Of a stretch of 35,221 nucleotides of DNA, positions 15,554 through 24,329 are shown piece after piece. The translations under genes and the position numbers were made by a program. The notes under the pieces were generated by a model. It searched no databases. It was not told the DNA's origin and saw only the letters and a program-made list of their open reading frames with translations. Position 1 is the first letter of the stretch. Each line of letters starts with the position of its first letter. The stretch is from Mageeibacillus sp. UBA1046 (lineage in GTDB: Bacteria; Bacillota; Clostridia; Saccharofermentanales; DTU023): contig DCDV01000017.1 in the NCBI GenBank assembly GCA_002316595.1, forward strand, positions 1 to 35,221, read 5' to 3'.

Positions 15554-17482
15554 CTATTCTATCTCTTCCTCGGAGCTGACGTCAGAACTGACATCAGAGC
15601 TGACGTCAAGAGGTTTAAAACCACACTCTGCAGCCTGCTCGCTCTCAACGCCTCCAACTCCATTTATGGCACTTAGTCTGTTGTCATAATTAGCATCTTC
15701 TATGAGAATTGTGTTACTCGGCAGCCGGAACTCTTCTCTATAACCATCATACATTTTCTTAAAGGCGGTGTTGTCCTCCTTTAGATGGGACAGATATTCG
15801 TGGGTATTCAGTCCATCTGAGTGAATTTCAATCATTGAAACTGCGATGTTACTGCAGTGGTCAGCTATGCGCTCAAGGCTAGTGGTAAAGTCCACGAAAA
15901 TGAAGCCCAGTTCCAGTGTACATTTACCGGAGGTGATTCTGGAGATGTGGCGGGCTTGCAGTTCGTCATTTATACGGTCAATTACATCCTCTAAGGGTTC
16001 CACTTGGACAGCCAGATCAAGATAATCGTCAACTAGCGCGGTAAATGCCATATTGACAAGTTTGGTCAGAGCCGCAATATAAACTTCCAGCTCAGTCCAG
16101 GCATAATCAGAAAATTGAATCTTCTTACTGTACATTTCCTGAGCGGAATGCGCGATATGGACTGTGTGGTCGGAAATCCTTTCCAGATCGGTAATATTCT
16201 GAAGCCAGATGGCTATCGTCTTGTACTCGTCTTCTTGCAATTCTCTGGCAGAAAGCTTAACCATATAGGTGCCAAGTTTATCTTCATAGCGGTCAACCAG
16301 ATTTTCCAGAGCCTTTACTTCCACAAAGCCCTCACTATCGTAATTTTGTAAGAGCCTCAGGGCGCTGAGCAGACCTTGCTTCGTGTTGTCCGCCATATCT
16401 TTGCCGATTTTGCGCACTTGTTCGACCGCCAGAGCAGGTGTATCAAAGAATATAGGGTCCAGCAGCTTTAGTCTCTCTTCGATCTGTGTGGCCGCGATTT
16501 CCTCTTCATGGTCAGGAATAATCTTATGAGTCAGCTTCTCAAGGCGAACAGCGAAAGGTAAAAGCAGCGCTGTGGAAGAGATATTAAATATAGAGTGGAT
16601 AATTGCTATCCAGACTGGGCTTATGCTCTCACTCAAAAAGCTGAAATCATAAATCGCGTTGAGAATATAAAAGGCTAGCGAAAACACGATAGTTCCGATG
16701 ATGTTGAAGTTGAGGTGGAAAATACCCACCCGGCGTGCGTTGCGGCTGGCCCCTACTGAAGAAATCAAGGCGGTGACCGTGGTGCCGATGTTCTGCCCCA
16801 TGATAATCGGAATTGCGGACCCGAAGGTCACCATGCCGGTACTGGCCAAGACCTGCAAAATTCCTACAGATGCTGAGGAGGATTGAATTATGCCTGCTAA
16901 TACGGCCCCGACCAGAATACCCAGGATCGGATTGGAGAAAGCAAGGAACAGCTTCTGGAAACCCTCTACTTCTGCCAAGGGAGCAACCGCATCGGACATG
17001 GTGGACATGCCGAACATAAGAATAGCAAAACCCAGGAGGATACGCGCCTGACTATGCCTCTTGTCTTCTTTACTAAAGAGAATAAAACCTGTCCCGATTA
17101 CGGCCAGGATGGGTGTCCATGACGAGGGATTCAGCATCTGGACGAAAATGCTCTCGCCCTGAATGCCTACCAGACTCAAAATCCAGGCAGTAATAGTCGT
17201 GCCGATATTCGCGCCCATTATTACCGGTATGGCTCTGCTGAGAGTGATAATCCCGGCATTAACCAGGCCCACCAGCATAACGGTTGTGGCAGAAGAAGAC
17301 TGAATAATTGCTGTGACTCCGGCTCCCAGAGCCACCCCTTTAAGGCGGTTGGAAGTAAGATTTTCCAGAATGCCCTGCAGCCTTGAACCCGACAGCCTGG
17401 TCAGCCCCGTACTCATAAGATCCATACCATAGAGGAAAAGAGCAAGTCCCCCGGCTAATGTCAGCAGATTAAAAACATTCAT
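15554..17482 (-). CDS. Na/Pi cotransporter family protein with C-terminal PhoU-like domain
   Basis: A 642-residue membrane protein. Two inverted-repeat transport units each carry the family's signature: IIQSSSATTVMLVGLVNAG (about 60-80) and IIQSSSASVGILQVLASTG (about 198-217). About eight membrane segments occupy residues 1-315, followed by a helical, PhoU-like domain (about 345-570) with repeated E-x-x-x-D metal-binding patterns (ALENLVDRYEDKLG, ITDLERISDHTVHI, LERIADHCSNIA). This is the NptA/YjbB-type of phosphate transporter, acting as importer or exporter. ATG 17482 has GGGAGAG upstream. It ends in a DVSSDVSSDVSSEEEIE tail encoded by three 12-bp repeats. Monocistronic or leading the ECF/UPF0340/AI-2E genes; no terminator separates it from the next gene. 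Confidence 0.9.
   Translation of the reverse strand: MNVFNLLTLAGGLALFLYGMDLMSTGLTRLSGSRLQGILENLTSNRLKGVALGAGVTAIIQSSSATTVMLVGLVNAGIITLSRAIPVIMGANIGTTITAWILSLVGIQGESIFVQMLNPSSWTPILAVIGTGFILFSKEDKRHSQARILLGFAILMFGMSTMSDAVAPLAEVEGFQKLFLAFSNPILGILVGAVLAGIIQSSSASVGILQVLASTGMVTFGSAIPIIMGQNIGTTVTALISSVGASRNARRVGIFHLNFNIIGTIVFSLAFYILNAIYDFSFLSESISPVWIAIIHSIFNISSTALLLPFAVRLEKLTHKIIPDHEEEIAATQIEERLKLLDPIFFDTPALAVEQVRKIGKDMADNTKQGLLSALRLLQNYDSEGFVEVKALENLVDRYEDKLGTYMVKLSARELQEDEYKTIAIWLQNITDLERISDHTVHIAHSAQEMYSKKIQFSDYAWTELEVYIAALTKLVNMAFTALVDDYLDLAVQVEPLEDVIDRINDELQARHISRITSGKCTLELGFIFVDFTTSLERIADHCSNIAVSMIEIHSDGLNTHEYLSHLKEDNTAFKKMYDGYREEFRLPSNTILIEDANYDNRLSAINGVGGVESEQAAECGFKPLDVSSDVSSDVSSEEEIE
15573..15608. 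repeat. Three 12-bp repeats in the 3' end of the Na/Pi-type gene
   Basis: GAGCTGACGTCA, GAACTGACATCA and GAGCTGACGTCA run in tandem on the plus strand, in frame, encoding three D-V-S-S units of the acidic tail. The units contain TGACGTCA, itself palindromic. Confidence 0.9.
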
Positions 17483-17747
17483 AGCTCTCCCTTAAACAAA
17501 CAGCTAAAAAATTATATGTATATCTTACACACATCTAACTAAACTTACTTTAAATTTAACATACAAATTAATCGAAGGCGCTTATATTGGAATTACCGGA
17601 CAATTCCATGACAGCACATCCATCAGACAGTCTATAACATAACCTGCGTAAGACGAAAGACTAATAAATTTGTTCAAGCAGGGCAGACCTGATTAATTCT
17701 GCAATCAGGCTGCCACAGACACTTTGTGCAAAATGCCGAATTAATTT

Positions 17748-20282
17748 TCAACACCTGAGATAACTGTTAAACCAGTGTACTATCTGCTTTAATCTTTTAC
17801 TCCTGGCACGAGGCTTGCCGCTGCGGGAAAGCTCATGAGACTCGTCTTTAAAAACGATCATTTTGCAGTCAACTCCTCTGACCTTAAGAGCGGTAAAAAG
17901 CTGATATCCCTGTTCCGCCGGGCAGCGATAGTCCTTCGCTGAATGGATAATCAGGACAGGTGTCTCAATCTGATCTGCATAACATAAAGGCGAATGCTTC
18001 CACAGCTTTTCCGCACCATCTAAGTTGAAAAAATCAGCCGCGATCTGATCCTCCGCAAAATAGTAACCAATATCTGCAGTGCCATAAAAGGACAGCCAGT
18101 TAGAGATTGATCTTTGTGTTATTGCCGCGCTGAACCGATCAGTATGAGAAATTATCCAGTTCGTCATGAAGCCGCCATATGATCCTCCGCTGACCCCCAT
18201 TCTGGTTTCATCGAGCTGAGGATACTTCTCCAAGACAGCATCCGTGAAATTCATCAGATCTTGAAAATCAATGGTACCGTATTTACCCCTGATATCAGAA
18301 AAGTTGTCATTTCTGCCGTCAGAACCATGCGGATTGCAGTAAAAAACAATATAACCTTCGCCTGCCAAAAACTGCATCTCGTGAGAAAAGGAAGTGCCAT
18401 AGGCCATTTTGGGGCCTCCATGGATACACAGTATCCCCGGATAAGATCCTAAGAGATCGAAATTCTCCGGCAACATGACCCAACCATCAATGCGATCTCC
18501 GTTTGACTCTATTTGCAGACTGATGGGAGTTGAGAGTTTGATGCCGGACAGGGCTGTATCATTGAAATGAGTAACTCTCAGGAGTTCAGAAGAATTACGC
18601 ACTTCGCGGGCTTCTTGAGCTGCAGAATGCTCTTCCCCGCCTTTTTGGGCAGCAGTACGCGCTTCTCGACCATCTGAGGCTACAGCACGCACTTCCTGGG
18701 CTTCTCGAACTGCAGTATGCTCTTCCCCGCCTTCCTGAGCAGAAGTGCGCGCTTCCCCGCCTTCCTGAGCTGAAGTGTCTTGTTTGAGCTGATAAATCTC
18801 CTGCGGCCGATCCGCGAAAAGTCCGATTACATATATAGTGTCAGCCACAAAAGTGAAGCTGTCTATCGAGCCCGGTCCGCTAAAAATCAGCTCGGACTTG
18901 CCTGACGGGTTTATCCGCCTGAGGACTCCTTCCCCCTCCAAAATAGAAAGATAATATACTTCATCGTCCCTAACAAGAAAATTATTTAGCGTGCCTAAAC
19001 GAACATCGGAGACGATAGAGTTTCCAAACAAGATCTCTTCACTCCCTCTTTCTAATCTTTCACCCTGATGGATCTGATACAGTCTGTAGTTCTGATTCAG
19101 ACCAAACTTATTCATGTCTGCAGCCAGAACGAAAACCTGATCTTGCCAGTAAAAGGCCTTGCCTATATTGAGGTCTTTGTGTCCGTATAACCGAGTCAAG
19201 TCAAGTGTTTCCAGATCCAGTTCATATATATCGTCACAGAGATTTGCCTTCCAGCGATAATCAGCCGAACGGTCATTGACCCTGAACAGTACTCCGGATC
19301 TTTGCGGGGTGAGCATTAAATCCCTGACATCCAGATCCGGGGCAGTCAAAACGCTGATTTCCTGCGATCTCTCATCATAAAGAAAGAGCCGCGTTCTCTT
19401 ACCTTGACAATATCCTGAATTATCCTTGCGAAAAGGGATCTCATCCAGTTCCATGAACCAGTCTTCATCAATAGTCGTCTCTGTATTGTCATTCTCCTTG
19501 TGTCCGGATTCAGCGCTGGCGACATCTATTGCATCATCGGCCTTATCATCGTCCTTACTGTTGCCCTCGTTCATATAATCCTGATCTTCGCCAGCTCTGG
19601 CGCATTGAACTTTCTCACAGCTCTCACGCCAGAGATCCGGATTTTCGATGTCTATCTCTGACAGCAGCAAATAACGGCTGTTGCCTATAGGCAGAAATTC
19701 CTTGCAGCGAAACGGCAACTCGAAAGCAGGTTCGATTTCATTACCGGCAATGTTCAGACGATAGAATTGAGTGCGGTTCTCATTATTGTAATCCTTACCC
19801 TTACCCTTACCCTTTTCCTTTTCCTCTCTCTTATCAGTTTCCTCATCTGCGCTGCTATTTTTGTTCCGACCTTTATCCATTCCGCTGTCAATTTCGTTGT
19901 CTGATTTCTTGGACTTCATTACGCTGTCAATTTCCCTGTCAATATCTCTGTCTGATTTCTTGGGCTTTGCGCTTATCGCACTGCGCCGGTCAGGAAAAAG
20001 CAGGGTTTCTTCATCCAGAAAAGCGAAAGATGACTCTTTATATATCTGGGTGAGACATCTTGCTTTGTTGTCTTCCAGGAGCCAGAGCCAGGATTTGTAA
20101 TCGTTATCGGTCAAATCCGGCTGCTTAACGATAAAAGCAGCTCTCTTCTTCTGCGGGCTGGAGGTCAGCGCGGACAAGAAAGAGATTTCTGACAGCCAGT
20201 CCGCCGTGATTTCCCGCTCAGGCTCCATGTTATTATTAATGTCCGGATAATCCGGCATTATTCGCTCATCGTAATTTGACAT
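17748..20282 (-). CDS. S9 family (prolyl oligopeptidase/acylaminoacyl-peptidase-type) serine peptidase with repeat inserts
   Basis: An 844-residue alpha/beta-hydrolase peptidase with no signal peptide, so probably cytosolic, cleaving short peptides. The N-terminal beta-propeller (about 35-500) leads to the hydrolase domain (about 585-844). The triad is Ser701 in GGSYGGFM, Asp784 in SAKDYRCP and His816 in DESHEL; HGGP (621-624) forms the oxyanion region. It is longer than the usual 650-700 residues because of three inserts: a Lys/Asp/Glu-rich stretch (about 107-167), an acidic stretch (about 230-275) and six 10-residue repeats (504-563). All are in frame and polar, so they probably loop out from propeller blades. 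ATG 20282 has GGAGAG upstream; pheS diverges 361 bases away. Downstream lies 265 bases to the Na/Pi-type gene, with no clear terminator. Confidence 0.92.
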   Translation of the reverse strand: MSNYDERIMPDYPDINNNMEPEREITADWLSEISFLSALTSSPQKKRAAFIVKQPDLTDNDYKSWLWLLEDNKARCLTQIYKESSFAFLDEETLLFPDRRSAISAKPKKSDRDIDREIDSVMKSKKSDNEIDSGMDKGRNKNSSADEETDKREEKEKGKGKGKDYNNENRTQFYRLNIAGNEIEPAFELPFRCKEFLPIGNSRYLLLSEIDIENPDLWRESCEKVQCARAGEDQDYMNEGNSKDDDKADDAIDVASAESGHKENDNTETTIDEDWFMELDEIPFRKDNSGYCQGKRTRLFLYDERSQEISVLTAPDLDVRDLMLTPQRSGVLFRVNDRSADYRWKANLCDDIYELDLETLDLTRLYGHKDLNIGKAFYWQDQVFVLAADMNKFGLNQNYRLYQIHQGERLERGSEEILFGNSIVSDVRLGTLNNFLVRDDEVYYLSILEGEGVLRRINPSGKSELIFSGPGSIDSFTFVADTIYVIGLFADRPQEIYQLKQDTSAQEGGEARTSAQEGGEEHTAVREAQEVRAVASDGREARTAAQKGGEEHSAAQEAREVRNSSELLRVTHFNDTALSGIKLSTPISLQIESNGDRIDGWVMLPENFDLLGSYPGILCIHGGPKMAYGTSFSHEMQFLAGEGYIVFYCNPHGSDGRNDNFSDIRGKYGTIDFQDLMNFTDAVLEKYPQLDETRMGVSGGSYGGFMTNWIISHTDRFSAAITQRSISNWLSFYGTADIGYYFAEDQIAADFFNLDGAEKLWKHSPLCYADQIETPVLIIHSAKDYRCPAEQGYQLFTALKVRGVDCKMIVFKDESHELSRSGKPRARSKRLKQIVHWFNSYLRC
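18594..18773 (-). repeat. Six 30-bp (10-residue) in-frame repeats inside the S9 peptidase
   Basis: The encoded units are SAQEGGEART, SAQEGGEEHT, AVREAQEVRA, VASDGREART, AAQKGGEEHS and AAQEAREVRN. The seventh to ninth residues cycle EAR, EEH, EVR, EAR, EEH, EVR, so there is a 90-bp, three-unit superperiod repeated twice, which implies a duplication of an already repeated block. Confidence 0.92.
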
Positions 20283-20643
20283 CGGTTCTCTCCAATAGTC
20301 CGTTATTATCGTCTCAATAATCTCTTATGATAAATTGCCTGCCACTTATCCTAATCTCTCCATAGTCCGGTACTTGTTACTTCTTCAGCTCCGTTCGCTC
20401 CCGCTGTCTCTTTGACCCTCTATTGTCCAAATTATAAAGGTTTTCTACGCTTCAATCCTCCGGAATTTGGAAGTCCGGACATGGTCAAGAGCAATTGTCC
20501 GTAAAAGTGCGTTATAATTGACAAAAATCCTGATTTCTATATTTGAATCGGATGTCTGGATTGTATTATAGGTTTTGCTGCTGTATGGCCTCGGATTTCA
20601 GGCATTATCAGCAATCTATGAGAAATATATTGGGAGTCTTAAT
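20283..20643. other. Divergent intergenic region between the S9 peptidase gene and pheS
   Basis: 361 bases without a gene. It holds the S9 ribosome site at its left edge, a plausible pheS promoter at 20518, and three GTCCGG or GTCCG motifs (20363, 20474, 20496). No T-box consensus (AGGGTGGNACCGCG) was found, although many Firmicute pheST operons have one. Confidence 0.5.
20518..20545 (+). promoter_or_regulatory. Candidate promoter for pheS
   Basis: A consensus -35 TTGACA (20518-20523) is followed after 16 bases by TATTTG (20540-20545). The -10 is imperfect; transcription would begin about 90 bases before the pheS ATG. Confidence 0.45.
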
Positions 20644-21681
20644 ATGCTGCAAAAACTGGAAAACATCGAGCAGGAAGCTCTGCAATCCCTTCGCAAAGCT
20701 CAAAACGAAGAGGAATTGCAGAAAATCTCGCAACATTATCTGGGGAAAAACGGTGAGCTTACCCTGGTCCTGAAAGGATTGGGCGGACTGGAAGCGGAAG
20801 AAAGAAAAAGTGTCGGGCAGGCGGCCAATAAGGTAAAGACGGCGCTGTCAGAGTGCATCGAGGATAAAAGGAAAGAACTTAGCGACAATGCTCCTGTTCT
20901 GGATTTTCCTTTTGATCTCACAGTACCGGGAATAAGCCCTCCGGCAGGCGGTCTGCATCCTATCACCCAAATGAGCTATGACTTGAATGACGCTTTTCAC
21001 TCTCTGGGTTTTGTTATTTTTTCGGAAGACGAGATCACCAGTGAATTGTTTGCTTTCGACAACTTAAACTTTCCGCCGGACCATCCTGCCCGTGAAACTA
21101 TGGACACCTACTGGATTAAAGGCACTGAAGATAAGCGGGGAGCTGACCGTCTCTGTCTTCGTCCTCACCTCACCGGTGCTAGTGTAAGATACCTCAGAAA
21201 GCATGGTGCTCCTGCCCGTTTTGTTTATCCCGGCCGCGTTTATCGCAATGAGTCTACTGACGCCCGGCATGAGCGGGCCTTCTTTCAATATGAAGCTTTA
21301 ATAGTGGAAAGGGACTTTCCCTTTGCCTCGGGCCGTTTACTGATAGACACGATTCTGGAGAAGGTCTTCGGCAATAAAGTTAATACCCGTATGAGAGCCG
21401 GTTTCTTCCCATTTGTTGAGCCCGGGTTCGAAATTGATATGGAATGCCAGGTTTGTGGCGGCAAGGGCTGCAGAGTATGCAAGAATGTCGGCTGGATTGA
21501 AGTGATGCCGGGCGGTACTCCGCATCCGAACGTGCTGAAAGCGGCCGGTCTCGATCCGGATGAGTGGAGCGGTTTCTACATTAATATCGGTCTCGACCGT
21601 CTGGTTATGATGCGCTACGGAGTCGATGATGTCAGGCTTTTCCACAGCGGAGATTTGCGTTTTCTCTCTCAATTCAGATAG
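20644..21681 (+). CDS. pheS: Phenylalanine-tRNA ligase alpha subunit
   Basis: A 345-residue class II synthetase catalytic subunit that charges tRNA-Phe as an alpha2-beta2 complex with PheT. The N-terminal coiled-coil (about 1-85) binds tRNA. Motif 2 is GRVYRNESTDARHERAFFQYEALIVERD-like around residues 199-225; the Cys pairs in ECQVCGGKGCRVC and the GWIEVMPGG segment are typical of bacterial PheS; motif 3 is NIGLDRLVMMRYGVDDVR. The start is ATG 20644, with GGGAG 7 bases upstream; the frame continues upstream to a TTG but that part (LLYGLGFQAL) has no match to PheS. pheT follows after 120 bases. Confidence 0.95.
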   Translation: MLQKLENIEQEALQSLRKAQNEEELQKISQHYLGKNGELTLVLKGLGGLEAEERKSVGQAANKVKTALSECIEDKRKELSDNAPVLDFPFDLTVPGISPPAGGLHPITQMSYDLNDAFHSLGFVIFSEDEITSELFAFDNLNFPPDHPARETMDTYWIKGTEDKRGADRLCLRPHLTGASVRYLRKHGAPARFVYPGRVYRNESTDARHERAFFQYEALIVERDFPFASGRLLIDTILEKVFGNKVNTRMRAGFFPFVEPGFEIDMECQVCGGKGCRVCKNVGWIEVMPGGTPHPNVLKAAGLDPDEWSGFYINIGLDRLVMMRYGVDDVRLFHSGDLRFLSQFR

Positions 21682-21801
21682 AATCCTGCCTGATCGCTGA
21701 GCGCTGCGGCAATGAGCACATCCTTGTCAGTAAGCGCCTTCGGCAAATACAAAATAAATAAAGTTGACTAATATAAGGAGGAGGCGGAGAGCCTTTACAC
21801 T

Positions 21802-24231
21802 ATGAAGATTTCGCTGCAATGGATAAATGACTATGTGGATATAAGTGATCTTGCTCCTGAGGAGGTGGCTCATGAGCTGACGATGCGGACTGTGGAGGTC
21901 GAGAATGTCCGTTATCAGGAACAGGCTTATGACAAGGTAGTTGTCGGCAAGATTGATGAGATCAGGCCACATCCCCAGGCGGACAAGCTGGTGATAACGA
22001 TCGTCGATGTGGGAGAGGCGGAGCCGTACACAATCGTCTGCGGCGGCTGTAATCTGTACGAAGGGCAAAGGGTTGTCGTGGCGCTTCCTGGTTCATATGT
22101 TAAATGGCATGGCGAAGGTGAGCCGGTCCTGATTAAGAAGACAAAACTGAGGGGAGTGGCCAGCTCAGGAATGATCTGCGCCTCCGGGGAACTGGAGCTG
22201 GATGATCTGTTCCCCGCCAGTGAGGAAGCAGAGATCATGGACCTGAAGGATTCTGACGCTCCGGCGGGCACTCCGATCTCTGAAGCTTTGCAGCTTAATG
22301 ATGTAATTCTTGAAATAGATAATAAATCACTGACTAACAGGCCTGACTTGTGGGGTCATTACGGTATTGCCCGGGAATTGTCCGTAATCTTTCAGCGGGA
22401 GTTAAAACCGGTGGCGGATTTTGTCCTTGATCCCGCCTTGGCAGGGAATGATCACTCACTGCCGGTAACGATTGAGTCGCCGCAGCGCTGCCTGCGTTAT
22501 GCCGGTCTCGTATTCACCGGCCTTGATTCCCGGCAAGCCCCGCATTGGATGCGCACCCGGCTGGCTGCCACAGGAATTTGCCCTCACAATGCCCTGATAG
22601 ACATAACAAATTACGTGATGATGTCAACAGGTTGTCCGACTCATGGCTTTGACCGGCGCTTTGTCAATACTGAATTGATAATCAGAGAAGCCCGCGCAGG
22701 TGAAACATTAGAGCTGCTTGACGGTACTTTTCTGGAATTGACGACCGAAGACCTTGTCATTTGCGATATAAATGAGCCGATGGCTCTGGCAGGAGTAAAG
22801 GGCGGCAAGAAGGATTCTCTGCACGAGGATACCACGGAGATGGTACTGGAAGTCGCGGTCTTTGACGCACTGAGCATCCGCCATACCGCACAGCGTTTCA
22901 ACGTCCGCACTGAAGCTTCGACCCGCTATGAAAAAGCGATTGATACCGCGCGTGCGGATATGTCCATCGCGCTGGCTTGTCAGCTGCTGGAGGAGCTGTT
23001 CCCCGAGTCTCAATTGCTTGGCTATCAGGATGCTGTCGCCGATACCACCAGGCCTGCTGAAATTGATGTAAGCCTTGCTGCCTTGGCGAAGAGCATGGGC
23101 AGAAAAGTAAACTTTAACCAAGTGGAGACATTGCTGTCTTCATTGGGCTTTACCGTTGAGCAGGCAGACGATGACCTGTTAAAAGTGACTGTTCCCAGCT
23201 GGCGCTCAACGGGTGATGTATCCTTGTTCTGCGACATTGTCGAGGAGGTCGCCCGTATCATCGGTTATGAGAATTTCGAATTTATCCCCCCTGTTGTGAA
23301 GCTGGAGAAGGCGGTGAAGCAGGACAGTTTTGACATGGAGCGGAGAGTGAGAGAGTATCTCGCCTTCCGCTGCGGTTACCGTGAGATATTCACATATCCC
23401 TGGACCTCTGAGGATTTGTTAGCTGCCGCCGGCATTGAAGGCCAGATCAAGCTTGCTCAGCCGCCGGCTCCCGATCAGGCAAATTTAAGGCCCAGTCTGG
23501 TGCCCGGCCTGATCGGAAACGTGAGATCTAATCTGCGCTTCCGGGACGACATGAAAGTGTTTGAAATGGCTCAGGTCTTCCTGCCCGGCGAGTCAAGTCC
23601 GACTGATCCGGCCGAGGTCCTGCCTGTTCAGAAACTTTATCTGGCCGGCGCTGTTGCCGCCGATGCAGATCAAGGAGTTCATATTTTCCGCGAATTAAAA
23701 GGAATGTTGGCGACATTGCCTGAATATGCCGGTTCAGAGCAACTGGATTTTCAGAATATCTCTCAGCCGTCATGGGCGGACAAAGATGTCTGGCTTAACG
23801 TGGTCAGCCAGAAAGAGAGTATTGGCAGTCTGGGACTTTTGTCTAACAAAGTTAAGAATGCAGCCGGCATCAAAAGAACTCAGGTGGCTGTTTTTGAGCT
23901 GGATATGACCAGATTAATTCCCATTCCCACCAGAGGTCATGAGTACGAACCACTTCCCAACTATCCGCTGGTGGAAGAAGATTTCGCACTGGTAGTTGAT
24001 GAGAAAGTGAGCTGGGATCAGGTGAAAGCCATTGTCGGGCCGATGGTCAAGGAGCTGAATTATGTCGAAGAATACCGTGGATCACAGATTCCCGCAGGTA
24101 AAAAATCCTTGCTCTTCCATGTGCTTCTGGGCTCGGACGATATGACCTTGTCCAGCGAACAGATCTCGGGCAAGAGAGCCGCCATAATCAAGCAATTGTC
24201 TAACAAGCTGAGCGCGGAGCTCCGCCAGTAA
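21802..24231 (+). CDS. pheT: Phenylalanine-tRNA ligase beta subunit
   Basis: An 809-residue PheT of normal length. It has an EMAP-like tRNA-binding domain (about 40-150, with VVVGKIDEIRPHPQADKLVI), the B3/B4 editing domain (about 210-385, including CLRYAGLVFTGL and NYVMMSTGCPTHGFDRR), B5 (about 410-480), the catalytic-like core (FEMAQVF) and the C-terminal FDX-ACB anticodon-binding domain (about 718-809, YPLVEEDFALVVDEKVSW). ATG 21802 is preceded by GGAGAG at 13 bases and a stronger AAGGAGGAGG at about 19, a long spacing. The final codons and stop of pheT fall inside the duplicated copy of the convergent oppC 3' end, so its terminus was set by that duplication. Confidence 0.95.
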   Translation: MKISLQWINDYVDISDLAPEEVAHELTMRTVEVENVRYQEQAYDKVVVGKIDEIRPHPQADKLVITIVDVGEAEPYTIVCGGCNLYEGQRVVVALPGSYVKWHGEGEPVLIKKTKLRGVASSGMICASGELELDDLFPASEEAEIMDLKDSDAPAGTPISEALQLNDVILEIDNKSLTNRPDLWGHYGIARELSVIFQRELKPVADFVLDPALAGNDHSLPVTIESPQRCLRYAGLVFTGLDSRQAPHWMRTRLAATGICPHNALIDITNYVMMSTGCPTHGFDRRFVNTELIIREARAGETLELLDGTFLELTTEDLVICDINEPMALAGVKGGKKDSLHEDTTEMVLEVAVFDALSIRHTAQRFNVRTEASTRYEKAIDTARADMSIALACQLLEELFPESQLLGYQDAVADTTRPAEIDVSLAALAKSMGRKVNFNQVETLLSSLGFTVEQADDDLLKVTVPSWRSTGDVSLFCDIVEEVARIIGYENFEFIPPVVKLEKAVKQDSFDMERRVREYLAFRCGYREIFTYPWTSEDLLAAAGIEGQIKLAQPPAPDQANLRPSLVPGLIGNVRSNLRFRDDMKVFEMAQVFLPGESSPTDPAEVLPVQKLYLAGAVAADADQGVHIFRELKGMLATLPEYAGSEQLDFQNISQPSWADKDVWLNVVSQKESIGSLGLLSNKVKNAAGIKRTQVAVFELDMTRLIPIPTRGHEYEPLPNYPLVEEDFALVVDEKVSWDQVKAIVGPMVKELNYVEEYRGSQIPAGKKSLLFHVLLGSDDMTLSSEQISGKRAAIIKQLSNKLSAELRQ

Positions 24232-24329
24232 TTATACCAGCGGGTTTGTCGGATCGAACCAACCAACTAATGGCAGATAACGGGTTTCTGATCCGTCAGT
24301 AATTATACCAGTGGGTTTGTCGGATCGAA
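24226..24329. repeat. Duplication of the oppC 3' end at the pheT/oppC convergence
   Basis: A 33-bp unit beginning CAGTAATTATACCAG and ending GGATCGAA occurs at 24226-24258 and 24297-24329, 71 bases apart, with one C/T difference. The right copy encodes the oppC end (FDPTNPLV and stop, minus strand); the left copy spans the pheT stop codon. Flanking bases (TCCG before each) also agree. Confidence 0.92.

Noticed and set aside
19791..19830. Telomere-like TTACCC repeat
   Set aside because: It is an in-frame Lys/Gly-rich stretch of the peptidase, short and imperfect.
20283..20643. Possible T-box leader before pheST
   Set aside because: No AGGGTGGNACCGCG antiterminator sequence or matching terminator was found; only a plain candidate promoter is supported.
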